From Pseudomonas weihenstephanensis (GTDB taxonomy: Bacteria; Pseudomonadota; Gammaproteobacteria; Pseudomonadales; Pseudomonadaceae): 64,000 nt of DNA. Within the stretch, counting starts at the first letter, position 1; each line of letters begins with the position of its first letter. Positions 18,896 through 28,127 of this stretch are shown piece after piece. Where the stretch lies: assembly GCF_001043055.1 (NCBI RefSeq), contig NZ_JYLF01000005.1, positions 341,643 through 405,642 of the forward strand. Direction: 5' to 3'. The position numbers and the translations under genes were made by a program. Under the pieces are notes generated by a model. It saw nothing but the letters and a program-made list of their open reading frames with translations. It had not been told where the DNA came from and did no database searches.

Positions 18896-20269
18896 ATGGT
18901 CCAAAGACACGTCATCAATGCTTCGGTCAGCCCCAAAGGCAGCCTGGAGACTTTATCGCAACGTGAAGTGCAACAACTGAGTGAAGTCGGCTCAGGCAGC
19001 AGTTACACACTGTTCCGTCAATGCGTGCTGGCCATCCTCAATACCGGGGCCCACGTCGACAATGCCAAAACCATCCTTGAAGCCTACAAAGACTTCGACG
19101 TACGCATCCATCAACAAGACCGGGGGGTACGCCTTGAGTTGCTCAATGCGCCCGCCGATGCGTTTGTTGATGGTGAAATGATCGCCAGCACACGTGAAAT
19201 GCTGTTCAGCGCCTTGCGCGACATTGTTTACACCCAAAGTGGGCTGGACAGCCCGCGCATGGACCTGAGCCACTCAGCCGGCATCACCGACTACGTGTTC
19301 CACCTGCTGCGCAATGCGCGCACCTTACGCCCTGGGGTCGAGCCCAAAATCGTGGTGTGCTGGGGTGGTCACTCGATCAACACCGAAGAGTACAAGTACA
19401 CCAAAAAGGTCGGACACGAGCTGGGGTTGCGCCTTCTCGACATCTGCACCGGTTGCGGGCCAGGCGTCATGAAGGGGCCGATGAAAGGCGCAACGATTTC
19501 CCACGCCAAGCAACGCTTAACTGGCGGGCGCTACTTGGGGCTGACCGAGCCTGGCATCATTGCCGCTGAAGCCCCAAACCCTATCGTCAACGAGCTGGTG
19601 ATTTTGCCTGACATCGAAAAACGCCTTGAAGCGTTTGTACGGGTCGGTCACGGCATCATCATCTTTCCTGGCGGCGCAGGTACGGCCGAAGAGTTTCTGT
19701 ATTTGCTCGGAATCTTGATGCACCCGGACAACCGCGACATACCGTTCCCGGTGATTTTGACTGGCCCTAAAGAAGCCGAGCCGTACCTGCAACAACTGCA
19801 TGAATTTGTCGGCGCGACGCTGGGGGCAACCGCACAGACGCATTACCAGATCATCATCGACAATCCGGCCGAAGTGGCCCGCCATATGACCACAGGGCTC
19901 AAGGCCGTCAAACAGTTCCGTCGCGAACGCAATGACGCCTTCCACTTCAATTGGCTGTTGAAAATTGACGAAGGTTTTCAGCGCCCGTTCGATCCCACGC
20001 ACGCCAACATGGCCAGCCTGCAACTGCGCCGCGACTTGCCGCCCCACGAACTGGCGATTAATTTGCGTCAAGCGTTCTCCGGGATTGTGGCCGGTAACGT
20101 AAAAGAGAAAGGCATTCATCTGATCGAGCAGCACGGTCCCTACGAGATCCACGGCGACGCCGCCGTGATGAAACCGCTGGATAAACTGCTACAAGCGTTT
20201 GTCGAACAACACCGCATGAAGCTGCCAGGTGGCGCAGCGTATGTACCGTGTTATCGGGTGGTGAGCTAA
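18896..20269 (+). CDS. ppnN: Nucleotide 5'-monophosphate nucleosidase PpnN (LOG family)
   Basis: 457 residues, matching the 454-residue length of PpnN (YgdH). The central Rossmann fold carries the LOG motif PGGAGTAEEFLYLLG and the region TGCGPGVMKGPMKGA. The extra N- and C-terminal domains distinguish it from short LOG proteins. It cleaves nucleoside monophosphates to base and ribose-5-phosphate in purine salvage; the E. coli enzyme is stimulated by (p)ppGpp. The ATG at 18896 has AAGGAAG upstream. It converges with the DUF3087 gene. Confidence 0.9.
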   Translation: MVQRHVINASVSPKGSLETLSQREVQQLSEVGSGSSYTLFRQCVLAILNTGAHVDNAKTILEAYKDFDVRIHQQDRGVRLELLNAPADAFVDGEMIASTREMLFSALRDIVYTQSGLDSPRMDLSHSAGITDYVFHLLRNARTLRPGVEPKIVVCWGGHSINTEEYKYTKKVGHELGLRLLDICTGCGPGVMKGPMKGATISHAKQRLTGGRYLGLTEPGIIAAEAPNPIVNELVILPDIEKRLEAFVRVGHGIIIFPGGAGTAEEFLYLLGILMHPDNRDIPFPVILTGPKEAEPYLQQLHEFVGATLGATAQTHYQIIIDNPAEVARHMTTGLKAVKQFRRERNDAFHFNWLLKIDEGFQRPFDPTHANMASLQLRRDLPPHELAINLRQAFSGIVAGNVKEKGIHLIEQHGPYEIHGDAAVMKPLDKLLQAFVEQHRMKLPGGAAYVPCYRVVS

Positions 20270-20289
20270 CCCTCAGCCCCTGCGGGCTT

Positions 20290-20333
20290 GCCAGGTAAGA
20301 GGCGTACTACATACAGCGCCTCCACTGCCTGGC
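20290..20333. terminator. Stem-loop between convergent genes
   Basis: Two nested pairings, GCCAGG/CCTGGC and GAGGCG/CGCCTC, form an interrupted hairpin between the ends of ppnN and the DUF3087 gene. There is no T-tract, so bidirectional termination is plausible but not certain. It might also be a REP-like element. Confidence 0.4.
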
Positions 20334-20346
20334 TGGCCATTCACAC

Positions 20347-20880
20347 TCACTTCATGGGGGTGAAGTTTTTTACCGCCTCAAGCCAGGCAGGGTCCAGACG
20401 AGTCTGTTCGGTTTCAATGCCCAACGCTTGCAACCGCGTTTTATGCAAATCGATCTCCTTGACCATCTGGCTCAACGCACTGGAATTAGCGTCCAGTTGG
20501 TACATTTGGGTAATTCCCAAGTGATAAAACCGTAACAGCTTCAGGGCGCTGACATCCCCTGCCATTACGCCGGCCGTCACGTAATGCATGACATTGGTTA
20601 CCCGCATCAAGCTGCGCTTGAGCTGCCAGCCGTACACCGCCTGCGCCATCCACGGCTGTGACCAAAACACATAGCGCACCAGCACGATGGTCACGATCAA
20701 TGCCGCAATCACCCCCGCCAGGTTCAAGCGAAAATTATCCCCTCCAGGCTCACCCGCCACCATCACCGCCACACCGGACACCAACAGCGCCAGCAACGCA
20801 AAAATCAGCGCGATATACAGCGTACTGCGTCGGGTTTGCTGACGATAAACGTCCGGGTTCATCGGTTTTATTTCAAACAT
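20347..20880 (-). CDS. DUF3087 family membrane protein
   Basis: 177 residues beginning MFEIKPMNPDVYRQQTRRST, with two membrane segments (about 20-44 and 53-73) and a cytoplasmic tail containing WMAQAVYGWQLKRSLMRVTN and LKLLRFYHLGITQMYQLD. This pattern is characteristic of the Pseudomonas DUF3087 family. Function is unknown. The ATG at 20880 is preceded by a GTG in frame; a GGAG site lies somewhat far upstream. Confidence 0.82.
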   Translation of the reverse strand: MFEIKPMNPDVYRQQTRRSTLYIALIFALLALLVSGVAVMVAGEPGGDNFRLNLAGVIAALIVTIVLVRYVFWSQPWMAQAVYGWQLKRSLMRVTNVMHYVTAGVMAGDVSALKLLRFYHLGITQMYQLDANSSALSQMVKEIDLHKTRLQALGIETEQTRLDPAWLEAVKNFTPMK

Positions 20881-21013
20881 CACGGCTATATGGCTCCTGC
20901 AAAGTGAGTGAGATGCCCGGCATTATGGCCTGATAAAGGCACTTTGCCTTCAACCTCTCGCACGTATCCGCGCCAATGTCTCAATTTGCTCCGTCTTCGC
21001 CCGATAACGCCTG

Positions 21014-21697
21014 CTAAGCAGTGCCTAACAAGCCCAGCGCCTGCTGATACAACGCGACGCGCTGCGCGTGACCATTGAGCCCGCCATTAACCGCTTTGGT
21101 CACCTGCTCGAAATCATCACCGTCTGCCAGAACGTTTATATTGCGCGAATGCCAATACCACCCCGCCGACTCAACGGCCCAGCGCCATTGCTCCAATAAG
21201 TGTGGCGTTGCGATCAGTCGCTCATCGCAAAACAAACCCAGGCTGCACTGTCGATAATTCAGTTTGCCGGTCATTTGAATCAGCCCTCTGCCGCGATACA
21301 GCCAGCCCTCTCCTGAGGCTTCGGTGCCATTACCCAGACGGTCGCTGTAGACCCTGTTGGCAATGGCTTCAGGCCTGCGGTGCAGCTTTTGCGCTTCACT
21401 GTTGGGGACTCGACGTGCACGACCACCCTCCATGACAGTGATGTACTGACCGGCTGAATTCTTTTCAGCGAATCGCGAGCCCCATGTAGCGGCGAGACCT
21501 GCCGCACTGTAGTTGAGATTCTCTAGAAGCAGTGTAAAACCGGCACTTTCATGACCCACCTGCGCTAGAAAAGCCGCTAAACGACGAGGAGTACTGATCA
21601 AGCGCTGAGCCGTCACTGCTTGTACAGCGGGTAAATATTCATCTATGAACGGCATACTTTTCGGGAACAACTGCAACATGACTTCACGGGTCAACAT
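21014..21697 (-). CDS. GH19 chitinase-like lysozyme/endolysin, solitary
   Basis: 227 residues resembling phage GH19 endolysins: LAAFLAQVGHESAGF contains the catalytic Glu, and GWLYRGRGLIQMTGKLNYRQ and WAVESAGWYWHSRNINVLAD follow. It cleaves peptidoglycan. No signal peptide is seen. Unlike the second GH19 gene at 62944, no spanin or tail genes lie around it. It may be a domesticated prophage relic, a pyocin-type lysis gene or a cell-wall effector. It is separated by an AT-rich gap from a small divergent gene. Confidence 0.85.
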   Translation of the reverse strand: MLTREVMLQLFPKSMPFIDEYLPAVQAVTAQRLISTPRRLAAFLAQVGHESAGFTLLLENLNYSAAGLAATWGSRFAEKNSAGQYITVMEGGRARRVPNSEAQKLHRRPEAIANRVYSDRLGNGTEASGEGWLYRGRGLIQMTGKLNYRQCSLGLFCDERLIATPHLLEQWRWAVESAGWYWHSRNINVLADGDDFEQVTKAVNGGLNGHAQRVALYQQALGLLGTA

Positions 21698-21933
21698 AAG
21701 ACCACCTTTTAATTATTTAAATTAAAAGTGAAGCACTCTATGCCTTTTAGCAGGCGCACATGAACCATTATTAGACATCCCCTACTTACTTCTTGGACAT
21801 TACTGACAGTCGCCCCTAACGCCCCTGGACAAATTTCCTTCCAGACGTATAAAAACTTAAGCCTTAACATGCCTCGCGTGCCCACTCAGCGTGTGTCAAT
21901 TAAACGCAGCCATCCCCAAGAAGGGACTGGATA

Positions 21934-22263
21934 ATGGCCAGTCCACAGCTTGATACAATATGTATCGATGTGCACTTCATTAATACGTCAGGCCAGTCCC
22001 TTGACTTTATTTCATCTCGACACAATGCTTTTGCAGGTTCATTTACACCCAGGCTAAGTGACAGCGACCTTGAGGTTCGCGTAGATGCCGTCCAATTTCA
22101 GGCAGCCCCGCACTTGCGAGGCGACATATTAATCGACGATGACGTCAAGAAATCAATGTTCGAAGCCCGCTCTTCTTACGCCCTGAATGAACACATCATC
22201 CATTTCGAAACGCGCTTTTCTTACGCCTATGAAAACGGCTGTACGACCAATCACCCAAAATAA
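21934..22263 (+). CDS. Hypothetical protein
   Basis: 109 residues, MASPQLDTICIDVHFINTSG, with no membrane segment or recognised motif. AAGAAGGGACTGG precedes the ATG, a fair ribosome-binding site. The gene stands alone in an AT-rich stretch, divergent from the solitary GH19 lysozyme gene. A role as partner or immunity protein to that lysozyme is speculative. Confidence 0.5.
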   Translation: MASPQLDTICIDVHFINTSGQSLDFISSRHNAFAGSFTPRLSDSDLEVRVDAVQFQAAPHLRGDILIDDDVKKSMFEARSSYALNEHIIHFETRFSYAYENGCTTNHPK

Positions 22264-22397
22264 ATTAATACTGGGACCCCGGTATTAAGTGCCCCCCATC
22301 ATCGAACAGGCGATGCAGTTCAAGCATCACCCGGCGCACACCGAACAACCCATACAGTTACAAGGTCGACTTCTTGATCGAATACATACCGTTGGCC

Positions 22398-22868
22398 TCA
22401 GCGGGCAATAGGTATAACACGCAGAGGCTTTACAGACTTGAATGAAAAACTTGAATAAATCTCTTTGACTGCGGGTAATGCTTGCAGCACTTCCCGAGTA
22501 AACTCCCCGAATGACTCAAGGTCCTTGGCCACTACTTCCAATAAAAAATCATAACGGCCCGAGACGTTGTGACACGCAATAATTTCCGGAATACCCAGTA
22601 AGCACTGTTCAAAATGTCTGGCCATGTCCTGCGAATGCGAAGCCATCATCACACTGACAAACGCTGTGACACCGTAGCCCAATTCCTTGGGTGAAAGAAT
22701 CGCTTGATAACCCGTAATCAGGCCTTGCTCTTCAAGATGCTTCACGCGTCTCCAGCAAGGTGATGTCGTCAGTGAAACCCTCTCTGCCAGCTCCGCCACG
22801 GTTAAGCGTGCATTACTTTGCAGGGCGGCGAGTAAGGCCTTGTCGGTTCTATCCAGGGCGCTGGGCAT
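22398..22868 (-). CDS. Lrp/AsnC-family regulator, probable activator of megL (MdeR-like)
   Basis: 156 residues: an N-terminal helix-turn-helix (LTVAELAERVSLTTSPCWRRV) and a C-terminal RAM/AsnC ligand-binding domain (VSGRYDFLLEVVAKDLESFG). It is divergent from the methionine gamma-lyase gene across about 120 bases, the same arrangement as mdeR-mdeA in P. putida, where the Lrp-type MdeR activates mdeA. The control of megL is therefore inferred from family and context. Confidence 0.88.
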   Translation of the reverse strand: MPSALDRTDKALLAALQSNARLTVAELAERVSLTTSPCWRRVKHLEEQGLITGYQAILSPKELGYGVTAFVSVMMASHSQDMARHFEQCLLGIPEIIACHNVSGRYDFLLEVVAKDLESFGEFTREVLQALPAVKEIYSSFSFKSVKPLRVIPIAR

Positions 22869-22992
22869 GCTTTGCCTCTAAACATCATCGTGGCTGGCTT
22901 TTGTTCCAATAATGCTCAAATCGCTACGTCAATTTGGAATTTATACCGTTGAATTTGAGCATAGCATTGTAGGAAATATCGGAGAGTCCAGC

Positions 22993-24192
22993 ATGAACGA
23001 CAAAAAAAATGAGTTCGGCTTTTCTACAAGAGCGATCCATCACGGTTACAACGCGCTTGAGAATAACGGTGCCCTGATACCTCACATTTATCTCACTTCC
23101 ACCTTCGCCTTTGCGTCCACCGAATATGGTGCCGCCTGTTTTGCCGGGCAAGAAAGCGGGCATTTTTATACGCGCATCTCCAACCCTACGCTGGCCCTGC
23201 TCGAATCGCGGTTGGCCACACTGGAAAATGGCGAGGCAGGCGTAGCGTTCAGCTCAGGGATGGGCGCTATTGCCACTACGTTCTGGACATTACTCAGGCC
23301 CGGTGACGAACTGATCGTGAGCCGCACACTGTATGGCTGCACGTTCGCCCTGCTGCATCACGGCATTGGTGAGTTCGGGATCAACGTCAAACACGTCGAT
23401 ATGGCAAACCTGGTGGAACTTGAAGCTGCAATCACCCCATCAACCCGCATGATCTATTTTGAAACACCCGCCAATCCGAATATGCAACTGGTGGATATCG
23501 CTGCGGTATCAAGCCTTGCACACAGCCATCCCGACATCACCGTCGTCATCGACAATACATACTGCACGCCGTACTTGCAGCGCCCACTGGAAATGGGGGC
23601 CGATATTGTCGTGCACTCGGCCACCAAATACCTGAGCGGGCACAGCGACATCACCGCCGGCATTGTCGTCGCACGCCAAGAGCTGGCTAATCGCATTCAC
23701 CTGCAAGGGTTAAAGGACCTGACCGGTGCGGTGCTGTCACCCCACGATGCTTATCTACTGATGCGCGGACTCAAGACCCTGGCATTGCGCATGGATCGCC
23801 ATTGCAGCAGTGCTCAACTGATTGCGCAGTATCTGGAGAACCACCCGGCTGTCGAGTCAGTGTTTTACCCCGGCCTACCTTCATTCGCGCAATATGCATT
23901 GGCCTCGCGCCAAATGAAAAAACCCGGCGGGATGATTGCTTTCGAACTCAAGGGGGGGTTAGAGGCTGGCCGCCGCTTCATGAATGCGCTACAGCTGATC
24001 AGCCGCGCTGTCAGCTTGGGCGGTGCTGAATCGCTGGCGCAGCACCCCGCGAGCATGACGCACTCGGCTTACACGCAAGAAGAACGCGCCCGGCACGACA
24101 TTTCTGAAGGTTTGGTGCGATTGGCAATCGGTCTGGAGGATGTTGAGGACTTACTGGCTGATATTGATCAGGCCATGGAGCGTTGTACATAA
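22993..24192 (+). CDS. megL: L-methionine gamma-lyase
   Basis: 399 residues, matching the ~398 of P. putida MdeA. It is a PLP enzyme of the Cys/Met metabolism family, converting methionine to methanethiol, 2-oxobutyrate and ammonia. The diagnostic active-site cysteine is in RTLYGCTFALLHHG; the PLP lysine is in VVHSATKYLSGHSD and YTRISNPTLALLE binds the cofactor. The start at 22993 has GGAGAG at six bases; an upstream open frame (22912) is not needed. It would make the cell a producer of volatile sulphur compounds. A terminator-like hairpin follows. Confidence 0.94.
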   Translation: MNDKKNEFGFSTRAIHHGYNALENNGALIPHIYLTSTFAFASTEYGAACFAGQESGHFYTRISNPTLALLESRLATLENGEAGVAFSSGMGAIATTFWTLLRPGDELIVSRTLYGCTFALLHHGIGEFGINVKHVDMANLVELEAAITPSTRMIYFETPANPNMQLVDIAAVSSLAHSHPDITVVIDNTYCTPYLQRPLEMGADIVVHSATKYLSGHSDITAGIVVARQELANRIHLQGLKDLTGAVLSPHDAYLLMRGLKTLALRMDRHCSSAQLIAQYLENHPAVESVFYPGLPSFAQYALASRQMKKPGGMIAFELKGGLEAGRRFMNALQLISRAVSLGGAESLAQHPASMTHSAYTQEERARHDISEGLVRLAIGLEDVEDLLADIDQAMERCT

Positions 24193-24217
24193 AGCGGCTC
24201 AGGTCTTAAAACAGAAA

Positions 24218-24242
24218 AGGCCGCTGTGTAAACAGCTGGCCT
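24218..24242 (+). terminator. Probable intrinsic terminator after megL
   Basis: AGGCC..CTGT and ACAG..GGCCT pair around a short loop, 26 bases after the megL stop, followed by CTTGTCTT rather than a pure T-run. Confidence 0.55.
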
Positions 24243-24257
24243 CTTGTCTTCTGGTCA

Positions 24258-24341
24258 TCAACCCGGGGGAATGGTCGCGAGAATACCGATACCAATGGTT
24301 AACACCAGAAAACCGCCCAAAAACCAACCCATCTTAGCCAT
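24258..24341 (-). CDS. Possible 27-residue membrane peptide
   Basis: A short frame encodes MAKMGWFLGGFLVLTIGIGI followed by LATIPPG, a single predicted membrane helix. The ribosome-binding site is weak (GTAGG). It fills part of the 330-base gap between megL and the LysR gene, in which nothing else was seen apart from the terminator. Chance is not excluded. Confidence 0.3.
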   Translation of the reverse strand: MAKMGWFLGGFLVLTIGIGILATIPPG

Positions 24342-24523
24342 ATCAGTGCCTACCGTAAGTGTGTCGTAAACCAGAAACCGAGCAAGAACTGACGACCTGC
24401 CTGCATCGTTCAAGGTCCAAAGCTCATTTGACCTATCAGGACTGGGTGTAATTTTCTGCCGATTGTGAGCTGCAATACAGGCGCAGGTAAGCCATAAAAA
24501 TACGGATCAGATTGATCTCTGTA

Positions 24524-25450
24524 CTACCCGGGCGCGTCTGGGAGCACAAAATGGCCCGGTGAGGCCGTACGTTGATACTCCGCCACCACGCTTCTGGCCA
24601 AGTTCACCACTGCCTCGTTTAACTCCAGGCCAGCCCCCGCGCGCCAACTGACATACACCGCAAAGCCGGGCGCAGGCTTTATCGGTAACGCGATCATAGC
24701 TGCGCTTTGCAGTTCCCGACTCACCAGCACAGGGGGCAACACGCCTATCCCGAAGCCATCGGCAACCAGCTTGATGATGGCTGCCACCGAGTTGATGCAA
24801 CTGATACGTGGTGCCGAGATGCCCTGCTGATGCAAATAATTGAGCACATCCTGATGCGGCCGTGACAGCCGGGAAAAGGTCAACAATCGCTCTTGGCAGA
24901 GATCCCCCAAACCTTCATAAGGACGGTCCAACGCAGTGCCCTTTGCCACCACCCAACTCAAGGGGTAGCTGGCAAGGTGCACATTACGCACGCCATCCGC
25001 GCGTAATAAATCTGTCTGGAAAATCAGATCCAACTGTCCTTTGAGCAGCTGCTCACTCAGATTCAGAGCCGTATCAGCGGTTAACTCCACTTCAACGAGC
25101 GGATAGTCCTGACTCAGGGCATTGATGAGTTCACTCAACCAACTGTGAATTACCGTGTCCATCACACCGATGCGTAATCGCCCCGAATACGTATCCGCTT
25201 TACCTAATGACTGAAGCAGGCGCTGTTGGGTCGCGAGCATTTCTTCGGCATAACTCAGCACGTTATGTCCCTCGCGCGTCAGGCTTACGCCTCGCGAATC
25301 ACGCTGGAACAACTGCACCCCCAGTTCGCTTTCAAGCACTGATATCCGGCTGGAGATAGCCGCCTGAGTGCTTGAAAGCTTCTCCGCTGTCAGTCGAAAA
25401 CTGCCTAGCCGCGCCACCCACACAAATGTCAGAAGAAATCGCATATTCAT
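24524..25450 (-). CDS. LysR-family regulator
   Basis: 308 residues with the LysR N-terminal helix-turn-helix (LGSFRLTAEKLSSTQAAISS) and a periplasmic-binding-like effector domain (GVMDTVIHSWLSELI, ADGFGIGVLPPVL). It is divergent from DUF969-DUF979-pcp across 309 bases, so it is the likely regulator of that operon and of itself. Its effector is not known. An alternative ATG lies two codons in. Confidence 0.87.
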   Translation of the reverse strand: MNMRFLLTFVWVARLGSFRLTAEKLSSTQAAISSRISVLESELGVQLFQRDSRGVSLTREGHNVLSYAEEMLATQQRLLQSLGKADTYSGRLRIGVMDTVIHSWLSELINALSQDYPLVEVELTADTALNLSEQLLKGQLDLIFQTDLLRADGVRNVHLASYPLSWVVAKGTALDRPYEGLGDLCQERLLTFSRLSRPHQDVLNYLHQQGISAPRISCINSVAAIIKLVADGFGIGVLPPVLVSRELQSAAMIALPIKPAPGFAVYVSWRAGAGLELNEAVVNLARSVVAEYQRTASPGHFVLPDAPG

Positions 25451-25639
25451 GCAGGCTTATCCGTTCACTCTAAACAAGGCCGCCACTGTAAACCCTTGTA
25501 ACAAGCTCAAGCCAGCGTGAAGAAGTGAGTGTTTCAGCAAACTTTATTGTTCAGGGGTGACAACTTTTTTTGACTGGACGCCGTATTTAAAGCAACCAAA
25601 GATATCGCCCAATGACGTTCTGATACCGAGCGTCAACAA

Positions 25640-25666
25640 TAAAAAAAACGCTGAGTCCGGCAGCGT
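25640..25666 (-). terminator. Minus-strand terminator-like hairpin in a divergent promoter region
   Basis: On the minus strand ACGCTG-CCGGACT-CAGCGT is followed by eight T residues, a textbook intrinsic terminator. No minus-strand gene lies upstream to be terminated. It would stop antisense transcription from entering the LysR promoter. The remaining 300-base region shows no clear operator. Confidence 0.5.
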
Positions 25667-25759
25667 ATCAATGTTGCGAAAGTGAGCCAGACCGCTTTCG
25701 CCTTGCTCGCGTCCAGCCTGCCCTGGCGCTGCGGCAACCAGTCAAGGGATTCACCCCCC

Positions 25760-26491
25760 ATGCAAACCGTCGTCAATCTATGGCCCTTATTGGGCGTGCT
25801 TGTCATCGTCGTAGGCTTCGTACTGCGCTTCAATCCATTATTAGTCGTAAGCTTGGCGGCGATAGTGACCGGCCTGGCTGCAAATTTCCCTCTTGAAAAA
25901 ATCATCTCCCTGATGGGCGAAGGTTTTCTTGAGACCCGCGCCCTACAATTGATTCTGCTACTCCCCCTGGCTGTGATTGGCTTGCTGGAGCGTCATGGAC
26001 TGCGCTTGCACGCACAAAACTGGATCGCCAAATTTCAACGGGCCACCGTTGGCCGCTTGCTGATCATGTACCTGTTCGTGCGCGAGACGACGGCAGCCGT
26101 GGGCCTCACCAGCCTGGGCGGCCACCCGCAAATGGTGCGCCCGCTGTTGGCGCCTATGGCAGAAGGTGCCGCAGAAAACACATTCGGCAAACTGCCAGAA
26201 GCGTTACGCCATAAAGTGCTGGCGATGTGTGCTGCCACCGATAACGTGGGTCTGTTCTTTGGCGAAGACGTATTTGTAGCGTTTGGCGCAATTGCGTTGA
26301 TGCACACCTTCCTACTGGGTGCAGGGCTGGACGTAGAACCCTTGCACATCGCCTTCTGGGGAATCCCCACTGCCATTTGCGCGTTTATCGTGCATGCCCT
26401 GCGCCTTTATCGCTTCGATTTAATGCTCACGCGCAAGATGACTGACCTCCAAACGCACCCCGCGCCTATGTCGCAGGAGGCCGTGCAATGA
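25760..26491 (+). CDS. DUF969 family membrane protein
   Basis: 243 residues with several membrane segments. VNLWPLLGVLVIVVGFVLRF, FLETRALQLILLLPLAVIGL and RETTAAVGLTSLGGHPQMVR are family blocks. DUF969 and DUF979 are nearly always adjacent and together look like a two-subunit permease. With pyroglutamyl peptidase downstream, transport of pyroglutamate or related compounds is a reasonable inference. The ATG at 25760 was chosen because the frame upstream lacks membrane-protein character. It overlaps the next gene by 4 bases. Confidence 0.86.
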   Translation: MQTVVNLWPLLGVLVIVVGFVLRFNPLLVVSLAAIVTGLAANFPLEKIISLMGEGFLETRALQLILLLPLAVIGLLERHGLRLHAQNWIAKFQRATVGRLLIMYLFVRETTAAVGLTSLGGHPQMVRPLLAPMAEGAAENTFGKLPEALRHKVLAMCAATDNVGLFFGEDVFVAFGAIALMHTFLLGAGLDVEPLHIAFWGIPTAICAFIVHALRLYRFDLMLTRKMTDLQTHPAPMSQEAVQ

Positions 26492-27438
26492 TCATTTCCA
26501 TTGAGTATTTCTACTGGCTGGCAGGCGTACTGCTGCTGATTACTGCTGGCATGATTGCCTCTGACCGAACCCACCCAAAACGCTGGACCAGCAGTCTTTT
26601 TTGGTTGCTATTTGCCATCGCTTTTTTGATGGGTGATCGCTTGTCGCCATTTGTGATCGGGGTTGGCGTACTGGTCATGGCGGTCATCGCAGGTATTGGC
26701 GGCGTAGGTCGCGGCACCCACGCGGAACTGCACGTCAAGGCAGCCCGGGCGAGCGCAGGCCGCTTAGGCCACAAATTGTTCATCCCGGCCTTGTCGATTC
26801 CATTGGTCACAGTGATCGGCTCAGTACTGCTAAAAAACATGCAGATTGCGGGCGTTCCGCTGCTGGACCCAAAAAACACGACGTTCGTTTCCTTGGGCCT
26901 CGGTTGCATCGTCGCGCTGATTCTCGCTTGCCTCCTGACCCGCGATACGCCCCTGCAAAGCCTGCGCGAATCCCGTCGTCTGACCGAAGCGCTCGGCTGG
27001 ACCATGGTGCTGCCGCAAATGTTGGCCATGTTGGGCCTGTTATTTAACGACGCGGGTGTGGGCACTGCCGTCGCACATGTCGCAACTTCCTACATCAACA
27101 TGGATTACCGTCTGATTGCCGTGATGGTGTACGTCCTGGGCATGGCGCTGTTCACTGTCATCATGGGTAATGGTTTTGCAGCATTCCCGGTGATGACCGG
27201 CGGCGTCGGCGTACCGGTATTAGTCGGCATCTACGATGCCAACCCCGCTGTCATGGCTGCGATCGGTATGTTCTCTGGCTACTGCGGCACACTGATGACG
27301 CCGATGGCGGCCAACTTCAATGTCGTGCCGGTGGCCCTGCTTGAACTGCCGGACAAATACGCCGTGATCAAGGCGCAAATGCCTACGGCTTTGCTGATGC
27401 TGGTGGTTAATATCGTCCTGCTTTATCTGCTGATGTGA
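26488..27438 (+). CDS. DUF979 family membrane protein
   Basis: 316 residues with about nine membrane segments; GNGFAAFPVMTGGVGVPVLV and GYCGTLMTPMAANFNVVPVA are typical of DUF979. Its ATG overlaps the DUF969 stop (ATGA), implying translational coupling and a joint complex in the inner membrane. It is followed 7 bases later by pcp. Confidence 0.87.
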   Translation: MIISIEYFYWLAGVLLLITAGMIASDRTHPKRWTSSLFWLLFAIAFLMGDRLSPFVIGVGVLVMAVIAGIGGVGRGTHAELHVKAARASAGRLGHKLFIPALSIPLVTVIGSVLLKNMQIAGVPLLDPKNTTFVSLGLGCIVALILACLLTRDTPLQSLRESRRLTEALGWTMVLPQMLAMLGLLFNDAGVGTAVAHVATSYINMDYRLIAVMVYVLGMALFTVIMGNGFAAFPVMTGGVGVPVLVGIYDANPAVMAAIGMFSGYCGTLMTPMAANFNVVPVALLELPDKYAVIKAQMPTALLMLVVNIVLLYLLM

Positions 27439-27445
27439 GGCGTTT

Positions 27446-28093
27446 ATGCGTACCGTGCTGCTGACAGGTTTTGAACCGTTCGATCAAGACACCCTCAATC
27501 CATCCTGGGAAGCCGTACGCCTGCTGGATGAGACGCTGATAAACGACGACGTCCGTATTATTGCCCGTCAGTTGCCCTGCGTGTTTTCGCAGGCACCTGC
27601 ACACTTGCACGCATTGATTGAGAGGTTTACTCCGCAAATGGTCATTGCCGTGGGGCTGGGGCCGGGCCGCTCTGATATTGCTCTGGAGCGGGTGGCCATT
27701 AACCTGATCGACGCCAGAATCCCCGACAACCTGGGTGAGCAGCCAGTCGATATCCCCGTCGCGGCTGAAGGCCCCACAGCCTACTTCAGCACACTGCCGA
27801 TCAAAGCGATGGTCGCTGCACTCAGGGCAGCCGGCATTCCAGCCACGGTTTCGCATACAGCCGGTACATTCGTCTGCAATCAGGTGTTTTACAGCCTGCA
27901 ACATTCGCTGGCAGGTTCAACGGTGCGAAGTGGTTTCATGCATGTCCCGCTGCTCACTGAGCAAGTAGCCTTGGCGGCATCAGCGCAATCTTCAATGAGC
28001 CTGGACACCTTGGTAAAAGCCCTGCGCGTGGCGGTATCGGCCGCACTGAATACTCTGCACGATGTGCGAGAAACAGGCGGCCAACTGTGCTGA
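27446..28093 (+). CDS. pcp: Pyroglutamyl-peptidase I
   Basis: 215 residues of the C15 cysteine peptidase family, which removes N-terminal pyroglutamate from peptides in the cytoplasm. The catalytic triad is visible: Glu in ALERVAINLIDARIPDN, Cys in HTAGTFVCNQVFY and His in FMHVPLL. MRTVLLTGFEPFDQDTLNPS is the family N-terminus. It is the third gene of the DUF969-DUF979-pcp operon. Confidence 0.94.
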   Translation: MRTVLLTGFEPFDQDTLNPSWEAVRLLDETLINDDVRIIARQLPCVFSQAPAHLHALIERFTPQMVIAVGLGPGRSDIALERVAINLIDARIPDNLGEQPVDIPVAAEGPTAYFSTLPIKAMVAALRAAGIPATVSHTAGTFVCNQVFYSLQHSLAGSTVRSGFMHVPLLTEQVALAASAQSSMSLDTLVKALRVAVSAALNTLHDVRETGGQLC

Positions 28094-28127
28094 CTGAAAG
28101 CCCACGCGGATAGCAGACCAAGACTCA

